From the NCBI RefSeq assembly GCF_035046485.1, contig NC_085138.1, positions 88,771,228 to 88,835,227 on the forward strand: a DNA stretch of 64,000 nt. Reading direction: 5' to 3'. Shown piece by piece: positions 32,976 through 44,235 of this stretch. Below the pieces are notes generated by a model. That model had not been told where the DNA came from. It saw only the letters and a program-made list of their open reading frames with translations, and did not search any database. The stretch comes from Aedes albopictus. Its lineage: Eukaryota > Arthropoda > Insecta > Diptera > Culicidae. The translations under genes were made by a program, and so were the position numbers. The number at the start of each line of letters is the position of its first letter. Position 1 is the stretch's first letter.

Positions 32976-34165
32976 ACTGGTCACACGAAAGAGGCGGATG
33001 TGCTGTTTCCGCTTCTGTTTGTAAGGTTCCACGTTCTGTCGGGTTCCTTGCTGCAGCATTACCGCACACGCTGCATTCCTCTAAAACCGTTCTGCACTCT
33101 TCGTCGTACCAGTCGTTCCGTCGATTACGTTCCACGTACCCGATGGTGCTCTCGGCTGCGTCATTGATGGCTGATTTCACTGTGCTCCAGCAGTCTTCTA
33201 GAGGAGCCTCATTCAGCTCGCCCTCGTCTGGCAACGCGGCCTCGAGATTCTGAGCGTATGCTGATGCGACATCCAGTTGCTTCAGTCGCTCTAGGTTGTA
33301 CCGTGGCGGTCGCCGGTACCGTACATTGTTGATGATGGAGAGTTTTGGGCGCAGTTTGACCATCACCAGATAGTGGTCGGAGTCGATATTGGCGCCACGA
33401 TAGGTCCTGACGTCGATAATGTCGGAGAAGTGCCGTCCGTCAATCAGAACTTGGTAGATTTGAGATTCCGTCTGTTGTCGTGATCTCCTGGGAGCCTCCC
33501 TACCTCCCTCCCTCCCTGCCTGTGTTGGAAAATGGTGCTACGTATGGCCATGTTTTTGGAGGCAGCGAAATCAATGAATCGTTGGCCATTTTCGTTCTTC
33601 TGCTAGTGGACGCTGAAGTTTTCAATCGTCGGTCTGAAATCCTCCTCCTGGCCCACCTGAGCATTTAAATCTCCTTGGGCAGTGGTCGTACTCGCATTCG
33701 AACTGCGCGTAAAATGCGTCCTTGCCATCGTCAGTGCTTCCGGAGTGAGGGCTGTGCACGTTGATTATGCTAAAGTTGAAGAATCGGCCCTTGATCCTCA
33801 ACCTGCACATTATTTCGTCGATCGGCCACCAACCGATCACGCGCCTCTGCATATCACCCATCACGATGAAAGCTGTTCCCAGCTCACGTGTGTTGCCGCA
33901 GCTCTGGTAGATGGTATGATTACCTCAAAACGTTCGCACCATGGATCCTATCCAACACATCAGCTCCAGCAGCACTACGATATCGAACCCGCGGTACTTC
34001 AGTAGATCGGCGAGTATGCGGGTGCTCCCAATGAAGTTTTGAGATCGGCAGTTTCACGTATCGAGTTTCCAATCGCAAGTCCTTTTTGTTCGCTGGGGTC
34101 GTTGCCGTTGGTCTTGGTTCGTTTATTCTGTTGCTGATTTTCCGTTACAGGAAAGTCTTCTACGA
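32976..34165 (-). pseudogene. RTE-like non-LTR element, apurinic-type endonuclease region, decayed
   Basis: Minus-strand phrases from 5' to 3': FFNFSIINVHSPHSGSTDDG with AFYAQFECEYD (endonuclease core, 33864-33622), then VKLRPKLSIINNVRYRRPPR and DWYDEECR (33366-33000, end of the endonuclease domain). The upstream part to about 34165 matches 59.75-59.90 kb (gatcggcgagtatgcgggtg), so at least two copies share this 5' region. The endonuclease would nick target DNA to prime reverse transcription. Frameshifts and stops separate the pieces, so this is a relic of the same copy as 31439-31800. Confidence 0.7.
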
Positions 34166-36091
34166 ATATTGGGGTAAAAATATAAAACTGCAAGTTTGAT
34201 TGATTTTATGTAGATCTTTTGGCTATGATTCAGCATTGCATCGTAGAGTGGTTCCACTATGTTACTTATGGCGCTAGAAAAGTACTCAAAATTTCCTTTC
34301 TACAAAACTATGCTACAAAAACGATCAATTAGTATTATCATCACCCAACAAACTCGACCCTTCCCGCTCTGAAACAGCAATAACTTTTCCGTACTTTATG
34401 GCTAACCAACAACTTTAATAAAGAGTATCATCACCAGTCGGTGTAAGTTAGTCAGGAAACTTTTCTCCACCAGTTCAGCAAACTTTTTCCATCTGCTAGA
34501 AGCATAAAAGGAAATGAACGCTAAACAAACCATCTTTATTATAGTTCGCTCAAGTTGACTGTGATCTGTTTTTAAAGCGGAAATAAATTACCACTTCCGG
34601 CGCTGCACTGCCACCTTGCGCCCTTCCTCGAAAGGTGATGCTGGTGGCTGGTAAAGTGGTGGCCCTTGTTTCAGTCAGGCACTCAATCTGTAGCGGCCGG
34701 CGGCGGCCCTCCGGCAATAAAACTAAACCGGTAGGCCATATTTTCTAATTTATTGTGTCGCGCACACTTCTTCGAAAAAAAAGAAAAACAAGAGAGACCG
34801 AAAGCGGATCGGAGGAAAAATCGCCTTCCTCACCTTTTCAAGTTGAGCATAAATTTCCCTGTGTAACCAAGAGCGAGTGGTCGAACACTTGGCAGCTTGT
34901 GATACCTCTGCTGGTCGAGTTTGTGGTCCAACTTGGGCGTGCATCCCAGCTCAGACTCCCCCTAACCTCAGAGATGAGCGAAGGTATTCCGACTTTCCAT
35001 GTGCTTGTGTCCCCATCCCGACCAACCGACCGACGACACCACCCGGAGAAAGAAGATATTTAATGTAATAAAACTGTCACACTTAATAATATTAAAGCAA
35101 ATAGACATAAATCTGGGACTCGGAACGGAACGTTCCGGACGGTAGCCGACGCAGTTCCTATGGAGTGGAGATGGTAGCTCACAGTTCCTCGAGTTTCGGA
35201 CGGTTTGTGTGTGGTACTTAGTCATCCCAAGCTGTTTCATGGTGGTGTGGTGCGCGCGTAGGTGGAAGGAAGTCTCTCAAGCTGTCCGGGTCCTGGTCGG
35301 TCACCCGCCACTTACTAACAAGAATAAATAAATGTTGCCCACCCGAAGTGAAGTTGGTGTGATGGTGGTGATGATGACGTTGCTGAAGATCCCCGGTCCA
35401 CGTGGGGTGTGGTGTGTGGTGATGATGTAAATGTGCCGAGCAGGATGTACTTAGTATGAAAATGGACTCCGACGGAGATCCGGGGCGCTTTCTTCATCTT
35501 TATCTATTCTATACCATTTCAGCGAATAAATTCCAAACGATGAAATGATTTTCATATGAATTCATAATCTGTTTTGCCTACCCAATCGACGTCACAGTCA
35601 ATGTCGGTGAATGTTTAAACAAGCGTCGACTGTTGTGTGAACCGTACGCTGAAATTGAGCGACAGAACAGTTGGCTAATCGCTGACAAATCCCATAGACG
35701 CGGCGACAATAATCCAGCACGATTCCAATTAAGACTCGGTCGCGGACGGTTGGGTATCATCGTCAGTCATACCTACATATGGCAGACTGAGTTTTTGCTG
35801 CTTGAAATAACGTCAAGCACCGGCTGCCGTACATGATTGTGTTGAACAGAGAATGAACTATGTATAGGAACTGATGATTTAAATTTCTTCTGAACTTTTA
35901 GGGTGGGTGTTTTAGGGCGTGGCTGCAAGAGGTGCGTCACGCGAAATGAAGATTTTTTTCAGAACGTTTCTACAGATTGATAAAGCTTTTTGTAGAGATA
36001 ACCACTACAAGAATCCTGGAAAGGATCTGAAGTCTTGTACTATAAGACACATACATTCTACAAATTTTTGAAAGGTGATAATAAGTATATA
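34166..36091. other. Unassigned DNA
   Basis: 1.9 kb without a recognised gene or element. Mixed composition, with short overlapping open frames only. Confidence 0.35.
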
Positions 36092-36794
36092 TTAGCGTGG
36101 CTCATCGGAACCGTTTTCTCAGATCAAAGCTTTTTTGGTTCCGTTTCGGGTCCTGAGTATCTGTGCAAAATTTGAGCACGATCGCTTGCGTCTACACTTT
36201 GCGCATTGAAATTGAAATTTGTATGGGATTTTGTATGGGAAAACATACTGTTTTGCATTTTTTGTCATAAGTTGAAAAAGTTTGTCTGAAACTTTTTAAC
36301 CGATACTGTAAACTGATAGACTAGGATGTTCTGAAAAACTTTGTTGAAGACCGCAAAGCGATGCGATGCTTGTGAAAATAGTTATAACCAACGAACCGCA
36401 TGCATGTGTTTATGTTTTAACATGTAAAGGAACAATAGCAACAAAATCATGCTGTTTCGCAAAGCAATGCCAACGCTATAACTTTTTTCATAAGCATCAG
36501 ATCATTTCGCGGTTTTCGACAAAGTTTTTCAGGACACCCTAGGCTATGTTTTCCTTTTATCGGTTACATGGTTTTAGAAAAGTCGAGCTTGTTATGGGAG
36601 AAATGCAAAAACGTGTGTTTTCCCATGTAAAACTCCATACAAACTTCAAACGCGATGCGCATAACGTAGACATAACCGATCCTGCCCAAATTTTGCACAC
36701 TTATTTGGGTTCTAAAATGGGATCAAAAAAGCTTTGATCTGATGGGATACCATTGAATTTTTCATTTTTCCATATAAACGATGACCCACTCTAG
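36092..36794. mobile_element. Foldback element, TA target
   Basis: 703 bp whose halves are imperfect reverse complements of each other (gatcaaagcttttttg at 36124 against caaaaaagctttgatc at 36724; caaagcgatgcgatgcttgtg near the centre). Ends ttagcgtgg and ccactctag are flanked by TA. No transposase is encoded. Confidence 0.72.
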
Positions 36795-36957
36795 TATATA
36801 TTCTGTCTACTTAATCCTTTTAGTTTAAGAGTTCTAACATATTACTGCAGAAACATACAAAGATTTGCCTCGAAGATTCTTGGAGCTACTCTAAATACAT
36901 CTATTGAAGGTTGTTGTTAGATTTTTTTTGGTATCCTTGTCAAGTGGGGTTGTTAGT

Positions 36958-37165
36958 GGGCTTCGTGGCCGAGCGGATAGCGGCGTCAGTCGTTTAGGTG
37001 TCTCGTAAGCCTCGGAGTGTGGGTTCGATTCCCGCTCCAGTCGAGGAAAACTTTTCGTCGAACGGATGTAATATGTGATGTCCGTTGTCAAATGTCAGTA
37101 ATCGTTCAGTCTGTAGAGGCCGCAAGGTCGAAGACGGTGTAATTGTCTTTTAATAAAGGTCCAAC
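36958..37165 (+). mobile_element. tRNA-derived SINE
   Basis: tRNA-like head with A box tggccgagcgg and B box gggttcgattccc, which together form an internal RNA polymerase III promoter, then a tRNA-unrelated body ending gtcttttaataaaggtcc. It resembles Aedes tRNA-related SINEs such as Feilai from memory. It is too long and unpaired downstream to be a tRNA gene. Confidence 0.8.
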
Positions 37166-38235
37166 AAAACCATAGACAGAATTGTTAAGAATCCTTTGAT
37201 GGCTATTGACAAGGTCTCCTAAGAAGCAGATAGGTAAAACTTTTTTTAATACGAAGTTTGCTTGAGGATGGTAATATTTAATCGCAATGTTTGGTGGACA
37301 ATGTAACCTACTTGAAATTTTAAAAAATAGTAGGATAACTTTTTTTTTGTATTTTAGACTTCAATGTTCGAAATTCAGAACAAATGCTTTGAAACCTGTT
37401 CCATTTCGATTTCACAATTGAATGACAACTGACCGCCAACTTCACGATGCAACGATATTAAGAAATGAACTCCAGCATTGAAGCGTTAATCTCCGTATTG
37501 CACATACTACAAATTTACTCATCATGCAAAAGACTGTTAGCAATTGCCAGTTCCTAGCAAATATTCTATGAAGACAGAAATTCTGGAGCACGTCTTACTA
37601 GATAGGAGATTCATGAGACATTTTGGTTAAATTTACTAAACAAATGTTGCAGTTCCTGGAAGAAACACCTAGAAAGAACGGTAGAAAACATTCAAGAAGC
37701 TTGTTTGTTATGGATCCTTGCACAATTTCACTAATTGGGCGTTTGAACAGTGCCGTGTTTTCAGACAATGAACTCGTTCCCATGGCCGCCTAGAAAACAC
37801 GGCTCCGTCAAAAAGTCAAACCACGTCTACTGGTTCATTGCTTCTTCCTTTGGAACACAGGCTCGACAGTGATTCATTCAGTCGTCGTTTCTTGCGTCGC
37901 CCTGCACTAGCGGTTCCTTCTAGGAACCGGAACCCGGCTTAGTGTTGTATGAACACTTTCGCAATTTTATGATAATTTTCAGTACCAAAGCTGTATTTTC
38001 GCTTTGATATTTTATGTGACATACATGCTCAGAGAAGTATAATGAATTTCTTTTACCATGAATAACCCAATAAACATTTTTGCTATGTTAAAAAAAGGAC
38101 ACTCTTAAGCTTTCATTGGCATAAGAGGATGTTATTCAGCTATTTCTGATTCTTGGAAGGAATCCTGTGCCGGGCAGTGTTTAAACACAAACACTTCTAA
38201 TATAGAGAAGCCTTGATATCCATAAATCCTTCTGC
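37166..38235. other. Unassigned DNA
   Basis: No recognised domain, terminal repeat or RNA gene. Confidence 0.35.
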
Positions 38236-38965
38236 GGATGACCATGATGAATCACGGGACAAATCCCCTAGGAAACCCCAATAAAAACTCCAGAATGAAT
38301 CCCTTAACGAGTTCTTGGATGGAACCGTAGTAGGAACTCCGGGAGTAATCCCAATTGAAATAAATAGTAGAATTTATTGAAAAAAAAAAACTTCTGAAAA
38401 ATTATCGCAATAGGAATTGCTGACTGGAGAAGATTCAGCAGGAATTCTTGGAGGAATTGTATCTGGGATAACTAGAAGAATCCCAGTCGGAGTTTCTAGA
38501 GGGGTCACAGGAAAAATTTACGGAACAAAAACCTGGAGAAATGCATTAAAGAATCCTTGGAGAAATCTCGGGAAAAATGCAGGAAATTTCTGGCGGCATC
38601 CTAGGAAGAATTCCTATAGAAATCCTTGCAAATATTTTCGGATGAATCACTGGATGAACTCTTGGAAGAATCCCTAAACAAAATCTCTGGACAACTTCCC
38701 TCGAAAATATTTGGAGAAGCCTCTGGAGGAAACAGGATATCCTGGAAGAGTTTGAGGATGCACTCCTGTAGAAAGCTCCTCAAAAAGAACTGGATATTTA
38801 GATGAATTCTGGAAAGAATTCATGGGACTATTTCAGAAGGCATTATTGAGAAAACCTCAGCAGATGGAGCACCAATCAAAATATTTGGAGGGTATACATA
38901 ACGAAATCTTGGAAAAAATCCCTGGGGGAATTCTTTAAAGAATCCTTGTCAAAATTCCAGAAAGT
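38236..38965. repeat. Minisatellite, aggaattcttgg form
   Basis: Imperfect units such as ggaagaattcctatagaaat and ctggaagaatccct, the reverse-complement form of the GGAATTCCTCC family. Confidence 0.72.
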
Positions 38966-39061
38966 GTTTCATGAGGAAGCCTATCACGCACAGGCGTAAC
39001 CAAATCGAGTCAACTCAAAAATTAACAAAATCTTTTCAAGAAATGAATCATTCTTATATTT

Positions 39062-39322
39062 TAGGATTTTATTTATTTGTTTTATTGATGTTTCTCGGTG
39101 AGCCAATCCGCTGTTTAGTTGTATATGGGCTTTGTAGTTCAGGCACTTGGGTATTACCTTGCATCGTCTACAGTTGAGTAGGAATTTCATCCTGTTGTTG
39201 TCCTTGGCCAGATTCACTGTTGCTTTCTGGAATCGTCTCAGCAACGCTTCGCCGGCGAAACCGTACTTGTCTCGTATTTGTCGTATTAATCCCATCTTAC
39301 TCCCTTCATTGATCAATATGGC
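39062..39322 (-). pseudogene. Penelope-like element, N-terminal region fragment
   Basis: The minus-strand frame from 39316 includes RQIRDKYGFAGEALLRRFQK, ATVNLAKDNNRMKFLLNCRR and CKVIPKCLNYKA, which I recognise as the N-terminal part of the Penelope-like reverse transcriptase protein. The full protein would also have a reverse transcriptase and GIY-YIG endonuclease, absent here. Downstream on the minus strand the frame runs into a copy of the element's terminal sequence (caccgagaaacatcaataaa near 39075-39100). The element is truncated and dead. The perfect inverted repeat at 39325-39457 abuts it. Confidence 0.65.
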
Positions 39323-39324
39323 TT

Positions 39325-39457
39325 TAATTGGATGTGTTAATCACCGTTAACTGATATTTATTTGTTTTATTGATGTTTCTCGGTGAGCCAATAACTCACC
39401 GAGAAACATCAATAAAACAAATAAATATCAGTTAACGGTGATTAACACATCCAATTA
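39325..39457. repeat. 63-bp perfect inverted repeat of Penelope-like terminal sequence
   Basis: Arms 39325-39387 and 39395-39457 are exact reverse complements around a 7-base loop (ccaataa). A third, partial copy of the arm lies at about 39066-39106. The arm holds gagaaacatcaataaaac, comparable to gaaacgtc..aataaaac in the 9-kb inverted repeat. Confidence 0.85.
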
Positions 39458-39744
39458 TTTTAGGATTTTATCAATAACTTCGCCACAAGAAGTTTCGCCA
39501 AGTATTTCTCTAAGAGCACCATTTTAATCTTGCCAAATAACAAACTAGGAGGAATGGTTAAATTTTAGGATTTTTATTTATGGAATACAAAAACCATCAT
39601 GCCAAATTTTCCGGATGTGTCGGAACCGATTCCGTTAGGGACTGAAAAGGTCTTTCTAGATATGCTACTATAGAGTGTAGTAGTTCAAAATTTACGAATT
39701 TTTCACTAGTATTAAATTCAAACAAACGTCAAGTTAAGAACCAA

Positions 39745-40458
39745 AAACCTGGGATTTCTTCAAATGTTCCTTCATGAACACCTTCAGAAATTCCTCCAGG
39801 TATTTCTTGAGGAACTGCTCCAGAAATTTACCAGACGTTCATCCGGGAATATCTCCTGGGATATCTTTACGGATTCCTGCAGTGATTGTTCCAATGCTTT
39901 TATCGAGGATTCTTCCGGATATTTCTCCAACGATTTTCTTAAGGAATTTCACCAGAGAACCTTTCGTGTATTTCTGCAGGTATTTCTTTTGGGATTTATC
40001 CATATATGTATTCCTTCAAGAGTTCTGCTAGAGATTGCTCCAATAATTCCATCTGGATTTATTCGAAGTTTTTCTCTAGGAATTTCTTCCAGGCAGATTT
40101 CAGAAAATTTTACCTTTATATTTTTTTTAAATCCTAGGTCACCTTTAATAATTTGTCCAGTAGTTACTGGAGACATGGATTCATTAAGATTTTTTCCAGG
40201 GAGTATACAAATTCTTCCACGAATTCATTAAGAAAGCTTCTGGGATTGCATCCTACGGATCACTCGTGCGGTCTCTTCAGGAATTCCTGTAGGTGTTAAT
40301 CCAAGATTTTTTTCCAGGGATTCACTCAAGAATTGCTTCTTCTGTGAACTTATCCAGCGATTCTTCTAGTAATTCCATCAGGGATTTCTCCAAAAATGTC
40401 TCCAGATATTCCTCCAGCAAGTCGTCCAAGAGTTTCTACAGAAATTTCTACAGGACCC
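39745..40458. repeat. Minisatellite, ggaattcctcc form
   Basis: Imperfect units of attcctccaggaatttctcc type. This is the receptor sequence for the nested hAT-type MITEs that follow and resumes at 41093. Confidence 0.78.
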
Positions 40459-40466
40459 CCTACAGG

Positions 40467-41084
40467 CAAGGATGGGAACACTCACTTGCAAAGAGTTACA
40501 CTCACTTGATATGATTGATATTTACTCAGCTCAGAAGCGTGCAATCAAGAAACGATGTATGGACGACTTTTGCATTGTGGTTTTATCTAAAACTTTGCCG
40601 AATAGAGCAGGGGTTGCACACGCATACCAAAGTCGTGAGGGAGCTGCGAAGGCAACTCTCCACGAGGTGAATGTAAATTACACTCACCTCGTGGAGAGTC
40701 GCTTTTACAACTCTGGCCATTTGGCAAAGTTTTAGATAAAACCACAATGCAAAAGTCGTCCATACATTGTTTCTTGATTGCACGCTTCTGAGCTGAGCAA
40801 ATAACAAGTGAGTGTAACTCTTGGAAAGTGAGTGTTCCCATCCCTGCCCACTGGCGTAGCCACGGGGGGGGGGGGGAGGGGGTTTAGGGTTAATCCCCCC
40901 CCCCAGCCAAAAATTTTGGAACACATTTTCAGTATAAAGCGCTTTGCGACGAAAAAATTTTTCGGCAGCGCCGCTATTTTCAAACTACGAATATAATTGC
41001 TAATTAAGTGGCAAATCAAAAAAGGTATCATTGACCGTTGGAAACCCCTCCCAGAGACAATTTCTGGCTACGCCACTGTCCCTT
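40467..41084. mobile_element. Foldback hAT-type MITE (copy 2), with a second MITE nested at its right end
   Basis: Left end caaggatgggaacactc at 40467; right end gagtgttcccatccctg at 40830-40846. The outer target duplication cctacagg is exact at 40459-40466 and 41085-41092, but the right copy is displaced by the nested element 40849-41078. The two halves pair through tctccacgaggtga / tcacctcgtggaga, as in copy 1 at 17565. Confidence 0.87.
40849..41078. mobile_element. hAT-type MITE nested in the foldback MITE
   Basis: Ends cactggcgtagcca and tggctacgccactg, flanked by tccctgcc (40841-40848) and tcccttcc (41079-41086), an 8-bp duplication with one difference. It contains homopolymer G and C runs. 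The target site spans the extreme end of the older MITE. Confidence 0.83.
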
Positions 41085-41092
41085 CCTACAGG

Positions 41093-41227
41093 AATTCCTT
41101 CACGTAATCATCCAGGTATTGCTCCAGGCATTTCTTCAAGAGCTCATCCAGGAATTCCTCAAGAAATTTCTCTAGGGACACCTCTAGAGATTACTCCAGA
41201 AATGCCTCTAGGCATTACTTAAGGATT
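41093..41227. repeat. Minisatellite, ggaattcctcc form, resumed
   Basis: Continues the 39.75-40.46 kb array after the MITE insertion, then gives way to the Penelope-like fragment. Confidence 0.7.
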
Positions 41228-41830
41228 TTTTTTGCAGGGCATTTTGTAAATTCCCGACATTTCTTCCGGCGGAACTCTGTCTTTCAAGCAGCAGAGAAGC
41301 TCCTTCAATGTGTGTCCACTTTTGTAGACTGCCTAAAGCCCATGTTGTTGGAGAATGTTTTGGATGGAGTTTGTCAATTTTGGGTAGAAGGGTAAGCTGA
41401 TACGTTTTTTCGGGTCCCGGTCAGGTTGAAGTGTGGTGGCATTTTGGCGATGTCTTTTCCTTTCATGTTTCCTAAGGATCTTGTCTACAAATTTTCTGTC
41501 GTAACCATTCAATATCGCGGCTTCGTGGATCTTCTTTCTTTCCGCACTAAATTCTTCTTTTTCCATCGGTATATTGAATATCCGGTGCGCCATTGAATGG
41601 AAGGCGGCTTGTTGTTGTGCTCCGTAGTGGATGGAGTCGGACGTCATGTAACGGTCTGTGGATGTCGGTTTCCGGTAGATGCCAAATTTCAGGGTATTTT
41701 CTTCTAACTTGGTTATCATCAAATCCAAGAAATGAAGTGTGCTATTCGTCTCTTTTTCTACCGTGGATTTGATAGAACTTTGTCGAGAGTTCAACAGCTG
41801 AAGTGTCTGCGCCAGGTATCGCTCATTCAC
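41228..41830 (-). pseudogene. Penelope-like element, reverse transcriptase C-terminus to start of GIY-YIG domain
   Basis: The minus-strand frame 41830-41333 contains LHFLDLMITKLEENTLKFGI, then YRKPTSTDRYMTSD, and later FYPKLTNSIQNILQQHGL, the conserved segment between the reverse transcriptase and endonuclease of Penelope-like elements. After an in-frame stop, translation continues with KELLCCLKDRVPPEEMSGIY, then KMPCKK. PPEE.SGIY.MPC marks the entry to the GIY-YIG endonuclease. The fragment stops there and lacks the endonuclease body and termini. It sits between minisatellite blocks and may belong to the same family as the 39-kb fragment, but the two segments of the protein do not overlap, so this cannot be tested here. 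Confidence 0.85.
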
Positions 41831-42240
41831 TACTTATCCAGGAATTTCTTCAGGGATTCCTCCAAAAACTCCCCCAGAGATTCTTCCAGAAAATCCTTCA
41901 AAAAATCCTCCAGGAAACCCCTACACAAATTTCTACAGGAATTCCTACATGAATTCCTACGGGAATTGCTATTGCATTCTTTCGGGTATTCCTCCAGACA
42001 TCCCTCTTGGGATTCCTCCATGAATTCTTGAAGGGATTTTTTTAGGGACACCTGCAGGGATTACTCCAAGAATTCCTCGAAGCATTTCTCCAGGAATCCT
42101 TTTAGGCATTCCGCCAGAATGTCTGAAGAAATCTCTAGAGGATTTCGTGGAGATATTCGAGCTGGAATTCCATCAGCAATTCCTACAATAATTTATTAGG
42201 GAATTCGTACAGCAATCCCCCAGAGATTTCTACCCACAAC
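41831..42240. repeat. Minisatellite, ggaattcctcc form
   Basis: Units such as ggaatttcttcagggattcc continue from the Penelope-like fragment to about 42240. Confidence 0.72.
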
Positions 42241-44235
42241 ATTCAGCCTCCACTCCACAGTGTGGTGGTCCGTTTCCATGTGGGTGCGAAATTGCGTTCA
42301 TTGCATAAATAGAGATATGTTCAGAACAAGTGATAAGAAGCCGGTTTTTTTGGAGTCAATTAATGGATAAAACGGACCTGTAACAACTTGAAACGATGTG
42401 TACGTAGGATATTGTTTTAGTACGGTCTTAACCGACCACATACACTCGAGATCCGTCTAGTGTCCCGTTATAGTTAAGAGGAATCCGTGATGCGAAAGAC
42501 TTGAAATGAAGGAAGTTGCTTCCAGGTGTTCGGTTTTAGTAAATACTATTTTCAAAGCCATCAAATGGAATTTGAATTATAATAAAACATTTCCCTAGAA
42601 ACAGCTAACGATTAGCATTGATTTTCATCCGAAATCAGCAAAACAGCTCAATTCGGAAAATAGCAATGACTTCATCGCACGGGGAAGAATCCTCCACTCA
42701 CCAAAAGATTGTTTTGTCACCGACGACGCACACGCCAAGATTAAGTTCAATGCCCGTCAATTCCGACAGCCCGGATGATAAATGGCACCCACTTTGCTCC
42801 ACGCCGAGCCGGCCGCCTTCGTAGGAAAGTCGTCATCTGCTTGGCTTGGCTTGGAAATGACAAATCAACTGGCGTGGCGTGGCGGTCGCCGACCAGCAGT
42901 GCTAGCGGCAAGCGTCGCAGATGTTCGTCCCAGTCCCAATTCGTCGAAGCCAGGCAGGAACTGAGAAAAACAATCTTCTTTCCCATCATCGGCCATCATC
43001 CACCAGTCAGCGAGCTGCCGCAGATCAAAGTCCACTTGACCTTCGCTTGCTCTTCAGCAGTGCGCCAGCAGCAGACAAAAAGAAATAGATGCGAGGTTCA
43101 TGGATCATTCACGCCACGGTTAACAAAACGCTTTGTGAGGAATCCGCAGCAATTTTCATCGCGGATCTATTTCTCCGACCATCGCTGCTGATTGAATTCC
43201 GCTGAATACCACACACTTGGATTCAATTAGCTCGAACGGCTCGAACACACCGACATTATTGGCGGACGAGTTGCGTTGCGCTGCGAGTTGAAACCGGAGA
43301 TTGTTTCGCGGAACAGTAGCGCGCCGAGCGCGTCCGCAGAGATGAGCGGTCGAACGCGAAGCTCACCTCACCACACACGAACGCGAGCGCGCGCCCGTGA
43401 AAACATAATCATCCAGCAGCATCATTACTGTCCGTCGTCCAGCCACCACCATCGTCCCTCAACCAAGAGGCAAACAAACGATTGAACTTCGGAATCATCA
43501 TTCCTCAGATGAAGCAAAACCACCCGACCGACAGTGACGATGAAGTCAAGCCGAGATAGACGAGCCGACCGGCCGACTGGCTGGAGCTAGACGTTGCGAA
43601 GTGAGAACAACCAATCATCTAGATTCTCACCTCGTGCGCTCTCCTCGCAAATCTCCACGCACCTCCGCGTGCGCGCACGAAATAGACGAATGGCCGTGGA
43701 CGCGCGGACGTGCTACGCCACCGCCGCCACTTGGCTGCCGGGGAGATTTGCGCGCCCCACACGGAAGATCTAGGTATTACGCGATGTCCGAAGCGCGGAT
43801 TTTTATAACTCCCCCGGTCCCGCGGTCCGTCGTCGGTCTGTCAGGGCGAGGGACGACCGTGGTGGAGTACCTTGTGGGAAGTGGCAGTCCAAATTGGACC
43901 GTAAATGGGTAGGTAGATGAATAGACAAAATTTGCCTGGAGTTTTAGGTGCTGGAGGTGTTTTTTTTTGTTTTGTTTTGCCAACCCAATCCCCTTGGGTT
44001 TTGTTGATTTTGTTTTCCCACCACCTTGGGAAGTGGGAATTTGAAGGTTAAATTTAGAAAGAGCAATAACTTTGTTATGGACAGACGTCGGCATCGGGCA
44101 ACTTGTGGACGGATTATTTTGGGAATGCTTTTTATTTGAAAATGGATGATAGAAATCCTGCTTACCATAGAAGTCGTGCAAAAACGTACCGAAACTCCGG
44201 ACGTCGAACTATTATGTGATAACTTAGCTTACCGA
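42241..44235. other. Unassigned DNA with a GC-rich part at 43.2-43.9 kb
   Basis: Not visibly repetitive. The GC-rich segment (gcgcgccgagcgcg, acgcgagcgcgcgcccg) has several overlapping open frames on both strands without a recognisable domain. It could be a host promoter or first exon region; I see no decisive signal for that. Confidence 0.35.

Noticed and set aside
36958..37165. A genuine tRNA gene
   Set aside because: The A and B boxes are present but the body does not close into a cloverleaf of normal length and continues as a SINE tail.
39764..40231. 155-codon open frame
   Set aside because: Lies wholly within the GGAATTCCTCC minisatellite, and composition follows the repeat.
43601..43912. 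103-codon frame in the GC-rich island as a host protein
   Set aside because: GC-rich DNA has few stops by chance; no domain and several competing frames.
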